Assembly (NCBI GenBank): GCA_949065595.1
Contig: CARSXK010000033.1
Location: 1 to 8,632, forward strand
Origin: UBA5026 sp949065595
GTDB taxonomy: Bacteria; Bacillota_I; Bacilli_A; RF39; UBA660
Length of the DNA stretch: 8,632 nucleotides
Reading direction: 5' to 3'
The position numbers were made by a program, and so were the translations under genes. Below are positions 1-6,225 of the stretch, in pieces; position 1 is the first letter of the stretch; every line of letters starts with the position of its first letter. A model generated the notes under the pieces. That model was not told the DNA's origin and did no database searches. It was given only the letters and a program-made list of their open reading frames with translations.

Positions 1-15
1 AATTTAATCAATAGA

Positions 16-42
16 AAACCCATAGAAAAAATCTATGGGTTT
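16..42 (-). terminator. Hairpin downstream of the acetyltransferase gene
   Basis: Perfect 10-bp stem, arms 16-25 and 33-42 (AAACCCATAG / CTATGGGTTT), with a 7-nt A-rich loop. Read on the minus strand it lies just after the acetyltransferase stop and ends in GGGTTTTCT, a weak U-tract. It could also serve a plus-strand gene entering from the left. Confidence 0.55.
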
Positions 43-53
43 GTCTACACTCT

Positions 54-80
54 GAGACACTTCATCAAAGTGTCTTTTCT
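54..80 (+). terminator. Rho-independent terminator for a plus-strand gene left of the window
   Basis: Stem arms GACACTT (56-62) and AAGTGTC (68-74), 5-nt loop, followed on the plus strand by TTTTCTTTTT. The U-tract lies on the plus side, so this best fits a convergent gene whose body is outside the window. The acetyltransferase stop codon (65-67) falls inside the loop. Confidence 0.5.
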
Positions 81-571
81 TTTTCTAACATCCATTTGGC
101 TTTTATATAGGTTTTATAACCCAAATCTTGATCATCACTTGTTTCCATAAAGTTACACGATTTCGCAATATGAATACTTGCGGTATTATCACAAGAAATT
201 TGTAAATGCACACTTTTTATAAGTCTATCTATTAGTATTTCACGTGTTATCGCATTTACTATTTTTTTAGCATATCCTTTATTGCGATACTCTTTTAAAA
301 TGGCATACATTAAGTTTACCCATTCATCCATCTCACTGATATATATTTTAGAAATATCCAAATATCCAATTGGAGTGTTTCCCAAATAAAGTCCATATTG
401 TGATTGATATATACTGGTTCTATTCAAGTAACTTGTATTAGCAAACACATCCTTCAGTTCCATGTATTCACAAATATTGGGATCCCTGCAACATGATTCC
501 ACAATATATTTGTCTAATACATTTGTTGGATTTAACTTTTTTGCGATAAATTGTTCTCCTAACTCTAGCAT
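65..571 (-). CDS. GNAT-family N-acetyltransferase
   Basis: Predicted cytosolic acetyl-CoA-dependent N-acetyltransferase of 168 residues; the acceptor substrate cannot be read from the sequence. The acetyl-CoA pyrophosphate-binding motif A is visible at about residues 88-107, with the R-N-K-G-Y-A turn at 96-101 after a beta strand. A motif-B-like stretch follows at 123-142, with N129, the helix ASIHIAK and an N-F ending where most relatives have G-F. The N-terminal half has two short strands with the pattern YGLYLGNTPIGYLDI, typical of the GNAT beta2-beta3 hairpin. An in-frame TTG at 586 would add five residues, but I chose the ATG at 571 because GGAGG lies 8 nt upstream of it and nothing comparable precedes the TTG. 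The gene is probably monocistronic: a promoter lies at 596-624 and hairpins lie at its 3' end. Family assignment is firm; any specific name such as ribosomal-protein or antibiotic acetyltransferase would be a guess. Confidence 0.85.
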   Translation of the reverse strand: MLELGEQFIAKKLNPTNVLDKYIVESCCRDPNICEYMELKDVFANTSYLNRTSIYQSQYGLYLGNTPIGYLDISKIYISEMDEWVNLMYAILKEYRNKGYAKKIVNAITREILIDRLIKSVHLQISCDNTASIHIAKSCNFMETSDDQDLGYKTYIKAKWMLEKEKTL

Positions 572-579
572 AAATTTTT

Positions 580-584
580 CCTCC
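580..584 (-). promoter_or_regulatory. Shine-Dalgarno that fixes the acetyltransferase start
   Basis: GGAGG on the minus strand, 8 nt before the ATG at 571-569. The alternative upstream TTG (586-584) overlaps this element and has no site of its own, so translation should begin at the ATG. Confidence 0.85.
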
Positions 585-595
585 AATAGTTCAAT

Positions 596-624
596 ATTAT
601 ATACAAAATAAAAAAGCAGTTCAA
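596..624 (-). promoter_or_regulatory. Candidate sigma-A promoter of the acetyltransferase gene
   Basis: Minus-strand TTGAAC (624-619) and TATAAT (601-596) are separated by exactly 17 nt. The -10 is a perfect consensus and the -35 matches at four of six positions. Transcription would begin near 589, giving a leader of about 18 nt. The -35 lies in the loop of the upstream gene's terminator hairpin (610-632). Confidence 0.6.
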
Positions 625-632
625 GCTTTTTT
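610..632 (-). terminator. Intrinsic terminator of the 61-residue gene
   Basis: Arms AAAAAAGC (610-617) and GCTTTTTT (625-632) with a 7-nt loop. On the minus strand the right side runs into T-rich sequence. The TAA stop of the 61-residue gene (633-631) overlaps the base of the stem. Only two G-C pairs hold the stem, so it is weak in thermodynamic terms, but its position is right. Confidence 0.65.
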
Positions 633-816
633 AATAATAATATACTGGATATCCATAATAAGGATATGGTCTATAAAAATATGGTGTTAAAGCAGTTGCA
701 GTAGCTGCCCCTAACAAAAATGGTACACCAAAGCCAAATCCATATCTAGGCCTACCAAAGCCAGGTCTTCCGAATAAAGGACGAAACCCAGGTCGATAAT
801 TCACTCTACCATTCAT
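631..816 (-). CDS. Small Gly/Pro/Tyr-rich protein, possible spore coat or surface peptide
   Basis: A 61-residue protein of striking composition: by my count 11 Tyr, 10 Gly, 9 Pro, 7 Arg and 7 Phe, with no Lys, Asp, Glu, Cys, Trp, His, Ser or Ile. Residues 8-25 carry spaced R-P-x-[FY] units (RPGF, RPLF, RPGF, RPRY). Residues 31-47 are a short apolar, alanine-rich stretch, and residues 46-61 form an aromatic tail with eight Tyr. There is no signal peptide and no recognised catalytic domain. Small proteins of this kind are common in endospore formers, often unnamed or annotated as coat proteins; assignment here is by resemblance only. The start is supported by AAAGGGGG ending 7 nt upstream. A mother-cell-sigma-like -10 lies just upstream, which fits a coat role. 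Gene reality is supported by this site, by the terminator and by the coherent composition. Alternatives are a cell-surface or membrane-associated peptide. Confidence 0.75.
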   Translation of the reverse strand: MNGRVNYRPGFRPLFGRPGFGRPRYGFGFGVPFLLGAATATALTPYFYRPYPYYGYPVYYY

Positions 817-835
817 ACATTATCCCCCTTTACCC

Positions 836-844
836 TATTGTATG
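836..844 (-). promoter_or_regulatory. Mother-cell-sigma-like -10 element (sigma-E/sigma-K type)
   Basis: The minus-strand 9-mer CATACAATA matches the -10 of Bacillus sigma-E (CATACA-T) and of sigma-K (CATA-N3-TA), as I recall those consensus sequences. The -35 is not convincing: a GACA lies 14 nt upstream, where sigma-K would prefer an AC about 16 nt away, and there is no ATA at the sigma-E distance. Transcription would begin near 829, right at the Shine-Dalgarno. Confidence 0.4.
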
Positions 845-879
845 GTAATAGATTCAATTGTCGACAAAAATAAGATAAC

Positions 880-2475
880 TTAACTTACATTACTATACTT
901 TTGTAAATAATCTTGATAAGAAATTTGTTTATCTCGAATCGTACCATCTTCAAAAATTTCAATCAAACGATTGCTGATACTTTCAATCAATTCTTGGTCA
1001 AAAGTAGCGTATACAAGTGCACCTTTATATTGCTCCAAACCTTCATTCAATGCTGTAATGGATTCAATATCCAAATGATTGGTTGGCTCATCCAATAAAA
1101 GGACATTCCCCTTTTCTAACATCATTTTAGAAAACATAGCCCTTACCTTTTCTCCACCAGATAAAACGGTTACTTTTTTTAAAGATTCTTCACCTGAAAA
1201 TAACATTCTTCCTAAAAAACCCCTTACAAAACTCTCTTCCTTTACCGTAGAATAATTCTGCAACCATTCCACTAAAGATATAGAATCCTTAAAATAGGCA
1301 TCATGATTTTTTGCAAAATAAGAAATTTTAACACTAGAACCTATTTTTATCGATCCACTATCTGGCTCAATTTCTCCTGCTAATATTTTAAGTAATGCTG
1401 TTTTAGCAATTTCATTATTTCCAATTAAAGCAATTTTATCTGCAGGACGTATGGTTAAATTCAAATTTTTAAGAATTGTTTTTCCATCGATACTATAATT
1501 TATTTTTTCTAATGTAATGACTTCTTTACCAAGTGGTCTTTCTAGTTCAAATTGAATATATGGATATTTTCGACTCGATGGTTTGATATCTTCCAATACA
1601 ATTTTTTCTAATGATTTTTTACGGGAAGTTGCTTGTTTGGATTTAGATGCATTGGCACTAAAACGACGAATAAAGTCTTCCAATTCTTTTATTTTTTCTT
1701 CTTTTCGCTTATTAGAATCCCTCATTTGTTTTTGAATAAGTTGACTTGATTGATACCAAAAATCATAATTTCCAACAAATAATGTAATTTTTTCAAAATC
1801 AATATCCAACATATGTGTACAGACTTTATTCAAAAAATGACGATCATGAGATACGACTAACACTGTATTTTTAAAGTTAATCAAAAATTCTTCTAACCAT
1901 AAAATGCTTTCTCCATCTAGTCCATTGGTGGGTTCATCCAAAAGAAGAATATCTGGATTTCCAAATAAAGCACGTGCAAGCAATACCTTGACTTTATCAC
2001 GATCCTCTAGCTCACACATTTTTTTCTCATGTAAGGTATTCGGTAAACCAAGTCCTACCAATAAAACCGCTGCATCACTTTCCGCTTGCCATCCATTTTT
2101 CTCTTCAAAACGTGCCTCTAATTCAGCTGCCTGCATCCCATCTTCTAAAGAAAAATCAGGTTTCATATAGATGGCTTCTTTTTCTTTCATAATTTGGTAC
2201 AGTTCTGTATCGCCCATAATTACTGTTTCTAATACTGTGTTATCATCAAATTCATTGTGATTTTGCTTTAAAACAGAAATTCTTTCTCCTTTTCCAATCA
2301 CAACTTCCCCTTTTGTCGATTCTACCTCACCACTGAGTATCTTTAAAAAAGTAGACTTGCCTGCTCCATTCGCTCCAATAATTCCATAACAATTATCATC
2401 CTTAAACTCCAAATTGACATGATCAAATAAAACTCTGGTTTGGAATCTTAAACTTACATCACATACTTTTAACAT
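880..2475 (-). CDS. ykpA: ABC-F family ATPase, YbiT/YkpA type
   Basis: A 531-residue soluble protein with two ABC ATPase domains and no membrane segments. ABC-F proteins bind the ribosome near the E site and adjust translation or relieve stalling. The overall layout and stretches such as RFSANASKSKQATSR in the inter-domain linker (about 240-300) match E. coli YbiT as I remember it, and YkpA is the Bacillus counterpart. NBD1 has Walker A GANGAGKS (34-41), Walker B with DEPTNGLD (about 175-186) and an intact SHDRHF switch (about 208-213). NBD2 has an intact LSGGEK signature (about 438-443) and DEPTNHLD (about 460-467). Three elements are degraded: the NBD1 signature is LEDRDK (156-161), the NBD2 Walker A is GNNEIAKT (352-359), and the NBD2 switch is ATFDQE (489-494). 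All three build the same composite ATP site. The ATG at 2475 follows a GGTGAT-type site. The symbol is by family resemblance. Not an antibiotic-resistance ABC-F by linker length, though that is inference. Confidence 0.88.
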   Translation of the reverse strand: MLKVCDVSLRFQTRVLFDHVNLEFKDDNCYGIIGANGAGKSTFLKILSGEVESTKGEVVIGKGERISVLKQNHNEFDDNTVLETVIMGDTELYQIMKEKEAIYMKPDFSLEDGMQAAELEARFEEKNGWQAESDAAVLLVGLGLPNTLHEKKMCELEDRDKVKVLLARALFGNPDILLLDEPTNGLDGESILWLEEFLINFKNTVLVVSHDRHFLNKVCTHMLDIDFEKITLFVGNYDFWYQSSQLIQKQMRDSNKRKEEKIKELEDFIRRFSANASKSKQATSRKKSLEKIVLEDIKPSSRKYPYIQFELERPLGKEVITLEKINYSIDGKTILKNLNLTIRPADKIALIGNNEIAKTALLKILAGEIEPDSGSIKIGSSVKISYFAKNHDAYFKDSISLVEWLQNYSTVKEESFVRGFLGRMLFSGEESLKKVTVLSGGEKVRAMFSKMMLEKGNVLLLDEPTNHLDIESITALNEGLEQYKGALVYATFDQELIESISNRLIEIFEDGTIRDKQISYQDYLQKYSNVS

Positions 2476-2485
2476 ATTATCACCA
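2473..2485 (-). promoter_or_regulatory. GGTGAT-type ribosome binding site of the ABC-F gene
   Basis: The minus-strand 13-mer TGGTGATAATATG includes the start codon. It lacks GGAGG and pairs with the other end of the anti-Shine-Dalgarno (AUCACC). The same 13-mer starts smc at 6118-6106. Confidence 0.65.
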
Positions 2486-2501
2486 TTCTCTTGCTTTTAT
2501 T

Positions 2502-2529
2502 AGTTTACCATAGTTTTAATATTTTTCAA
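2502..2529 (-). promoter_or_regulatory. Candidate sigma-A promoter of the ABC-F gene
   Basis: Minus-strand TTGAAA (2529-2524), 16-nt spacer, then TAAACT (2507-2502) preceded by TGG, an extended -10. The -10 itself matches only four of six positions. The predicted start near 2495 gives a leader of about 20 nt. Confidence 0.4.
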
Positions 2530-2553
2530 AACAAATAAGTCAATTTAAATATC

Positions 2554-2575
2554 AAAAAAAAGAGGTCTACCTCTT
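2554..2575 (-). terminator. Intrinsic terminator of the thioredoxin-fold gene
   Basis: On the minus strand: AAGAGG, a 4-nt loop TAGA, CCTCTT, then a run of T (eight in total, two of them shared with the stem). The stop codon TAA (2576-2574) overlaps the stem. This separates the gene from the ABC-F gene downstream. Confidence 0.8.
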
Positions 2576-3089
2576 ATTTTTCTTGAAGCCCATTTTTTTC
2601 TAAAAGTGCTTTTAATGTATTATAGTCTGTATATCCAAGTTGACCATCTACATATTTACCATCTTTTGTAAGAATAGTCAGTGGCGTATATCCAAAACTT
2701 TCTTCAACATATGTATCCAATGCCATCCATTTTTCACTATCTGCACTCGTCAACTTATCTGTATCAATATAAATGGTTTGATATCCAAAGGCCTTTTGTG
2801 CCTCTTGTAATACAGGTACATACTTCCTACAGAAACCACAACTAGAATGTCCAATATAGATTACTTGGAACCCTCCTGCTTGAATGGTTTCCATTGCTTG
2901 ATCTGTCGTCATCTCTGCAAAATCACTTACATCATATGGCAATTCTTCTTCCTCATTACTACTTAAAACCGTATTCCCTTTGTTTCCAATTGATACGATT
3001 AATAATATACTATTTACAAAAAGTAAAGCAATAATAATATATAAACAATATACAATTTTGTCACTATGTTCTACACGTTTTTCTTTCAT
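2574..3089 (-). CDS. Membrane-anchored thioredoxin-fold protein (CGFC)
   Basis: A 171-residue protein with a short basic N-terminus, one membrane segment at about 11-34, an acidic linker (NEEEE, 45-49) and a thioredoxin-like domain from about 60 to 170. The redox motif is C84-G-F-C87, reached through the strand QVIYIGHSSC, and the conserved cis-proline is probably P136 in YTPLTIL. The basic residues before the membrane helix predict that the redox domain faces outside the membrane, where such proteins reduce, oxidise or isomerise thiols of exported proteins; direction of electron flow cannot be told from sequence. The final part, DGKYVDGQLGYTDYNTLKALL, is the usual last strand and helix. ATG at 3089 is supported by AAAGGAGG ending 7 nt upstream. 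It follows smc after a 73-nt gap. The family resembles thioredoxin-like proteins described as bacteriocin-transport accessory proteins in Firmicutes, but no bacteriocin gene is present here. Confidence 0.85.
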   Translation of the reverse strand: MKEKRVEHSDKIVYCLYIIIALLFVNSILLIVSIGNKGNTVLSSNEEEELPYDVSDFAEMTTDQAMETIQAGGFQVIYIGHSSCGFCRKYVPVLQEAQKAFGYQTIYIDTDKLTSADSEKWMALDTYVEESFGYTPLTILTKDGKYVDGQLGYTDYNTLKALLEKNGLQEK

Positions 3090-3162
3090 ATATATACCTC
3101 CTTTAACAGTCTAACATATCTATTTTCATTTTTCAATATAAGACAAATTTTTTATTTCATAA

Positions 3163-6108
3163 TTATTTGATTTCTTCTAGCTTTACACTCACCAATTTAC
3201 TGACTCCAGATTCTTGCATTGTAATTCCATATAATACATCTGCATATTCCATTGTTCTTTTTTTATGAGTAATTAAAATAAATTGTGTGTGCTTTTTGAA
3301 ATGCATTAGATACTCCCCAAAACTATCTACATTGACCTCATCCAATGCAGCTTCTACTTCATCCAAAATGCAGAATGGAACAGGTCTAGACTTTAAAATG
3401 GCAAACAATAAACTAATAGCAGTAAAGGTTTTCTCGCCACCTGACAACAAAGAAATACTTGTTAATTTTTTACCTGGTGGAGAGGCGACAATTTCAATTC
3501 CTGTTTCTAATAAATTGCTTGGATCTGTCATCTTCAAAGAAGCAGATCCCCCTTTGAATAATTCTTTAAATGTTTGAGAAAAATTCTCATTGATTATTTG
3601 GAATGTTTTTGAAAACTCGGTTTCCATAACAGTATCCATTTCATGAATAATTTCTAATAATGTATCTTCCGCCTTTGTCAAATCTTCTCTTTGATGATTT
3701 AAGAAAGTATAACGTTCATTCACACGTTCATATTCTTCTATTGCACCCAAAGAAACAGTACCCAAATCACGAATGGTGCGCTTTAATTGACTCACCTGTT
3801 CGCGTGCTACTTTTACCTCAATATCCAGTACATACATAGTAGATGCCTTTTCATAGGTCATACTATAGGTTTCATTCAATTTAGACAACAAATGATCTAA
3901 TGTGACATCCATACGATTGACCTCTATTTCAAGTTCTTTGAGTTCTTTATTTTTTGAATAAAATGCACTATTTTCTTGACGCAAAGAAAATTCAAAATCT
4001 TTTAAATCACTAGAAAGACTTTCTCTTTGATTTTGTAATTCTTGCAAATAAATTTCTGCTTTATGCATTTCTTCTACAGCCTGATAATAAGAAGAAAGAA
4101 TAGATGCTTCTTCTTGACTAATATTACCATCTAAAAGATGTTGCGTTCCACTCATTTCTTGTTCTGTTTGCATTAACTTATTTTTGAATTCTTGTAGCAA
4201 ATGATTCTTTTGATCCTTAATTTCTGTAACAGAAAACAACTCTTTATTGGCTAAATATAATTGATCTTCAAAAGATCGATTTTGTTCATCCATTTGATTG
4301 ATTTCATTTTCTAATGTTTCTACTTGATGAATGACATTTTTTTGTTGTTGTAAAACATGTTCCAATTCATATTTTTCCGTTAAAATACTTTTTGAACCTT
4401 TGGTATTTCCACCTGTAAGAGACCCTCCAACATGTAAAAGTTCTCCATCCAATGTGACTACTTTATAACGATAATGTATTTTTTTACTAATAGCATTGGC
4501 AGCATCAATATCAGAAGCAACAATGACATTCCCAAGTTGATTTCTCATAATTGCATCATAAAGAGGCTGATATTTTATCAAATCTACAGCCATTCCCACA
4601 AAACCATCTTGTGACTTAAGAATTGCCAGTGTATTATTATCTATTTCTTTTGCAGTAATCACAGATATTGGAAAAAAAGTGGCTCTTCCAATGTTATTTT
4701 GCTTCAAATAAACGATTGCTTCTTTTGCAACTTGTTCGTTTTCAACCACCAAATAGGTAGTGGCAGCCCCTAGTGAAGTTGTAATCGCAGTCGCATATTG
4801 TTCTTCTACTTCCAACAAATGCCCTATTACATTGTGAACACCACGTAATTTTGGATTTTCTAAAATAGAACGCACCGCATATGGAAGAGAACTTCCACTT
4901 TCGATACTATCTTGTAAATGACGAATGGTATATTCCATTGTAGATTTTTCCCGTAAGCATTCTGTCAATTGTTTTTCGATTTGTTCTCTTTTTACCTTAT
5001 GATTACGATATTGTTGTTCCAAACTTTCAACATGAGAACGCTTCGTATGCATTTCTGTTTCATAAGAAGATATTTCTATCTCCAGTGTATGAATATCACT
5101 TTCTAACTTCAATTGTTGTTCTTTGAGTTGCAATAAATTATCGTGCAATTTTTGGTCTTCTACTTCATATTTTTTACGTTCAAGTAAAATATTTTTTTCA
5201 CTATTAATTTTTTCTACCTGTGTCGTTTTTTCTAACAAATCTTTTGTTAAAATAGAGATTTGATCTTCTAACTTTTGAATTTTAGTTTTATATTCTTCTA
5301 TTTTCGCTTCACTGGTACGATTTCCCGTAGTAATACGTAATAATTCTTCATTTAACAATGTAATCTTTTCTTTATTATTTTGATAAAGAACATGGATATC
5401 CGTAATATCCTTTACGATTAATGCGACTTCCACTTGTTCTAGTTCTGCCATTTTTTCTCGATAAACAATTGCCTCATCATGTTGTTTTTTGAGTGGCCCT
5501 ACCTGTTTTTCGAGCTCGTGCAAAATATCATCCACACGATTCATATTTTCATGGGTACGATCCAATTTTCGCAACGCTTCTTCTTTTCTTTTCCGATATT
5601 TTAAAACTTGAGCTGCTTCTTCAAAAATAACCCTACGTTCCGTTGGTTTACTACTGATGATTTCTTCTATTTTACCTTGTGAAATAATATTGAAACTCTC
5701 TTTGGCCATTCCACTATCTAATAAAATATCAACAATATCTTTGAGTCTACATTTTTCATTGTTAATGGCATATTCATTGGTACCATCTTTGTAAACACGT
5801 CTTTGAATAGAAACTTCATCAAATTCAATCGGTAAATAATGATCTGTATTATCAAAAATTAAAGTAACAGATGCAACATTTAAAGCATTTCTCGATTTAC
5901 TTCCTGAAAAAATGACATCTGTCATGTTGCCATCCCCTCTTAAGGATTTCACAGACTGCTCTCCAAGTACCCATCTTACTGCATCAACTACATTACTTTT
6001 GCCAGAGCCATTCGGTCCTACAATTCCTGTAATTCCCTGTGTAAAATCAATGGTTATTTTATCTGCGAAGGACTTAAATCCACTCGCAATCATTTTCTTT
6101 AAATACAT
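3163..6108 (-). CDS. smc: Chromosome condensation/segregation ATPase SMC, short-armed
   Basis: A 981-residue SMC, the ATPase that with ScpA and ScpB extrudes DNA loops to compact and separate chromosomes. Order of parts: N-terminal ABC half with Walker A GPNGSGKS (31-38) and Q-loop region SQGKIEEI (about 145); first coiled-coil arm, about 165-405; hinge from S407 to GGSLTGG (561-567); second arm, about 570-815; C-terminal half with signature LSGGEKT (888-894) and Walker B ending D916-E917, then ALDE. All catalytic motifs are intact and the reading frame is unbroken. The arms are roughly 240 residues each against about 330 in Bacillus subtilis (about 1186 residues total), so the protein resembles Mollicutes SMCs in size. 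I chose the ATG at 6108 over an in-frame TTG at 6141: conserved SMCs start MYLKK-, and a GGTGAT site precedes this ATG. The gene is not next to rnc or ftsY here; upstream is a divergent gene. Confidence 0.97.
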   Translation of the reverse strand: MYLKKMIASGFKSFADKITIDFTQGITGIVGPNGSGKSNVVDAVRWVLGEQSVKSLRGDGNMTDVIFSGSKSRNALNVASVTLIFDNTDHYLPIEFDEVSIQRRVYKDGTNEYAINNEKCRLKDIVDILLDSGMAKESFNIISQGKIEEIISSKPTERRVIFEEAAQVLKYRKRKEEALRKLDRTHENMNRVDDILHELEKQVGPLKKQHDEAIVYREKMAELEQVEVALIVKDITDIHVLYQNNKEKITLLNEELLRITTGNRTSEAKIEEYKTKIQKLEDQISILTKDLLEKTTQVEKINSEKNILLERKKYEVEDQKLHDNLLQLKEQQLKLESDIHTLEIEISSYETEMHTKRSHVESLEQQYRNHKVKREQIEKQLTECLREKSTMEYTIRHLQDSIESGSSLPYAVRSILENPKLRGVHNVIGHLLEVEEQYATAITTSLGAATTYLVVENEQVAKEAIVYLKQNNIGRATFFPISVITAKEIDNNTLAILKSQDGFVGMAVDLIKYQPLYDAIMRNQLGNVIVASDIDAANAISKKIHYRYKVVTLDGELLHVGGSLTGGNTKGSKSILTEKYELEHVLQQQKNVIHQVETLENEINQMDEQNRSFEDQLYLANKELFSVTEIKDQKNHLLQEFKNKLMQTEQEMSGTQHLLDGNISQEEASILSSYYQAVEEMHKAEIYLQELQNQRESLSSDLKDFEFSLRQENSAFYSKNKELKELEIEVNRMDVTLDHLLSKLNETYSMTYEKASTMYVLDIEVKVAREQVSQLKRTIRDLGTVSLGAIEEYERVNERYTFLNHQREDLTKAEDTLLEIIHEMDTVMETEFSKTFQIINENFSQTFKELFKGGSASLKMTDPSNLLETGIEIVASPPGKKLTSISLLSGGEKTFTAISLLFAILKSRPVPFCILDEVEAALDEVNVDSFGEYLMHFKKHTQFILITHKKRTMEYADVLYGITMQESGVSKLVSVKLEEIK

Positions 6109-6118
6109 ATTATCACCA
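6106..6118 (-). promoter_or_regulatory. GGTGAT-type ribosome binding site that fixes the smc start
   Basis: Minus-strand TGGTGATAATATG, identical over 13 nt to the site of the ABC-F gene. It places the smc start at 6108; the longer frame from TTG at 6141 has no site and would add 11 residues not typical of SMC N-termini. Confidence 0.7.
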
Positions 6119-6132
6119 ACATTTGTTTTTTT

Positions 6133-6138
6133 ATTATA
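6133..6138 (-). promoter_or_regulatory. Candidate -10 of the smc promoter
   Basis: Perfect TATAAT on the minus strand (6138-6133), 24 nt before the smc start. No good -35 is visible 16-18 nt upstream (GCTTTT-like at best). The start would lie near 6126, giving a leader of about 18 nt. Confidence 0.4.
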
Positions 6139-6168
6139 CAATAAAATGTTCCGTAAAAGCTAGCAAAT

Positions 6169-6196
6169 TTGACAAATTCATTTATTTTGCTATAAT
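6169..6196 (+). promoter_or_regulatory. Consensus sigma-A promoter with extended -10
   Basis: Perfect TTGACA (6169-6174), a 16-nt spacer, and perfect TATAAT (6191-6196) preceded by TGC, an extended -10. This is the best vegetative promoter in the window. Transcription would begin near 6203, just before the AAAAAGGGGG ribosome site of the unknown gene. Confidence 0.85.
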
Positions 6197-6225
6197 AAGA
6201 ACTCGAAAAAGGGGGTAATGCATAT

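Noticed and set aside
814..820. Upstream out-of-frame ATGs next to the GGGGG sites (820 for the 61-residue gene, 6218 for the unknown gene) as regulatory mini-ORFs
   Set aside because: They open only 4 and 15 codons and can arise by chance in AT-rich leaders; two cases are not a pattern.
1904..2170. Plus-strand frame of 88 codons opposite the ABC-F gene
   Set aside because: Lies entirely within conserved ABC-F coding sequence on the other strand; no start signal. Similar frames opposite smc (3287-3577, 5912-6163), opposite the ABC-F 3' end (913-1098) and opposite the unknown gene (6314-6577) were rejected for the same reason.
3108..3136. Promoter for the thioredoxin-like gene: TTGAAA (3136-3131), 17 nt, TGT-TAGACT (3113-3108) on the minus strand
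   Set aside because: The elements are decent but the -10 matches only four of six positions, and initiation would fall inside AAAGGAGG; read-through from smc is equally possible. Kept only as part of the short-leader observation.
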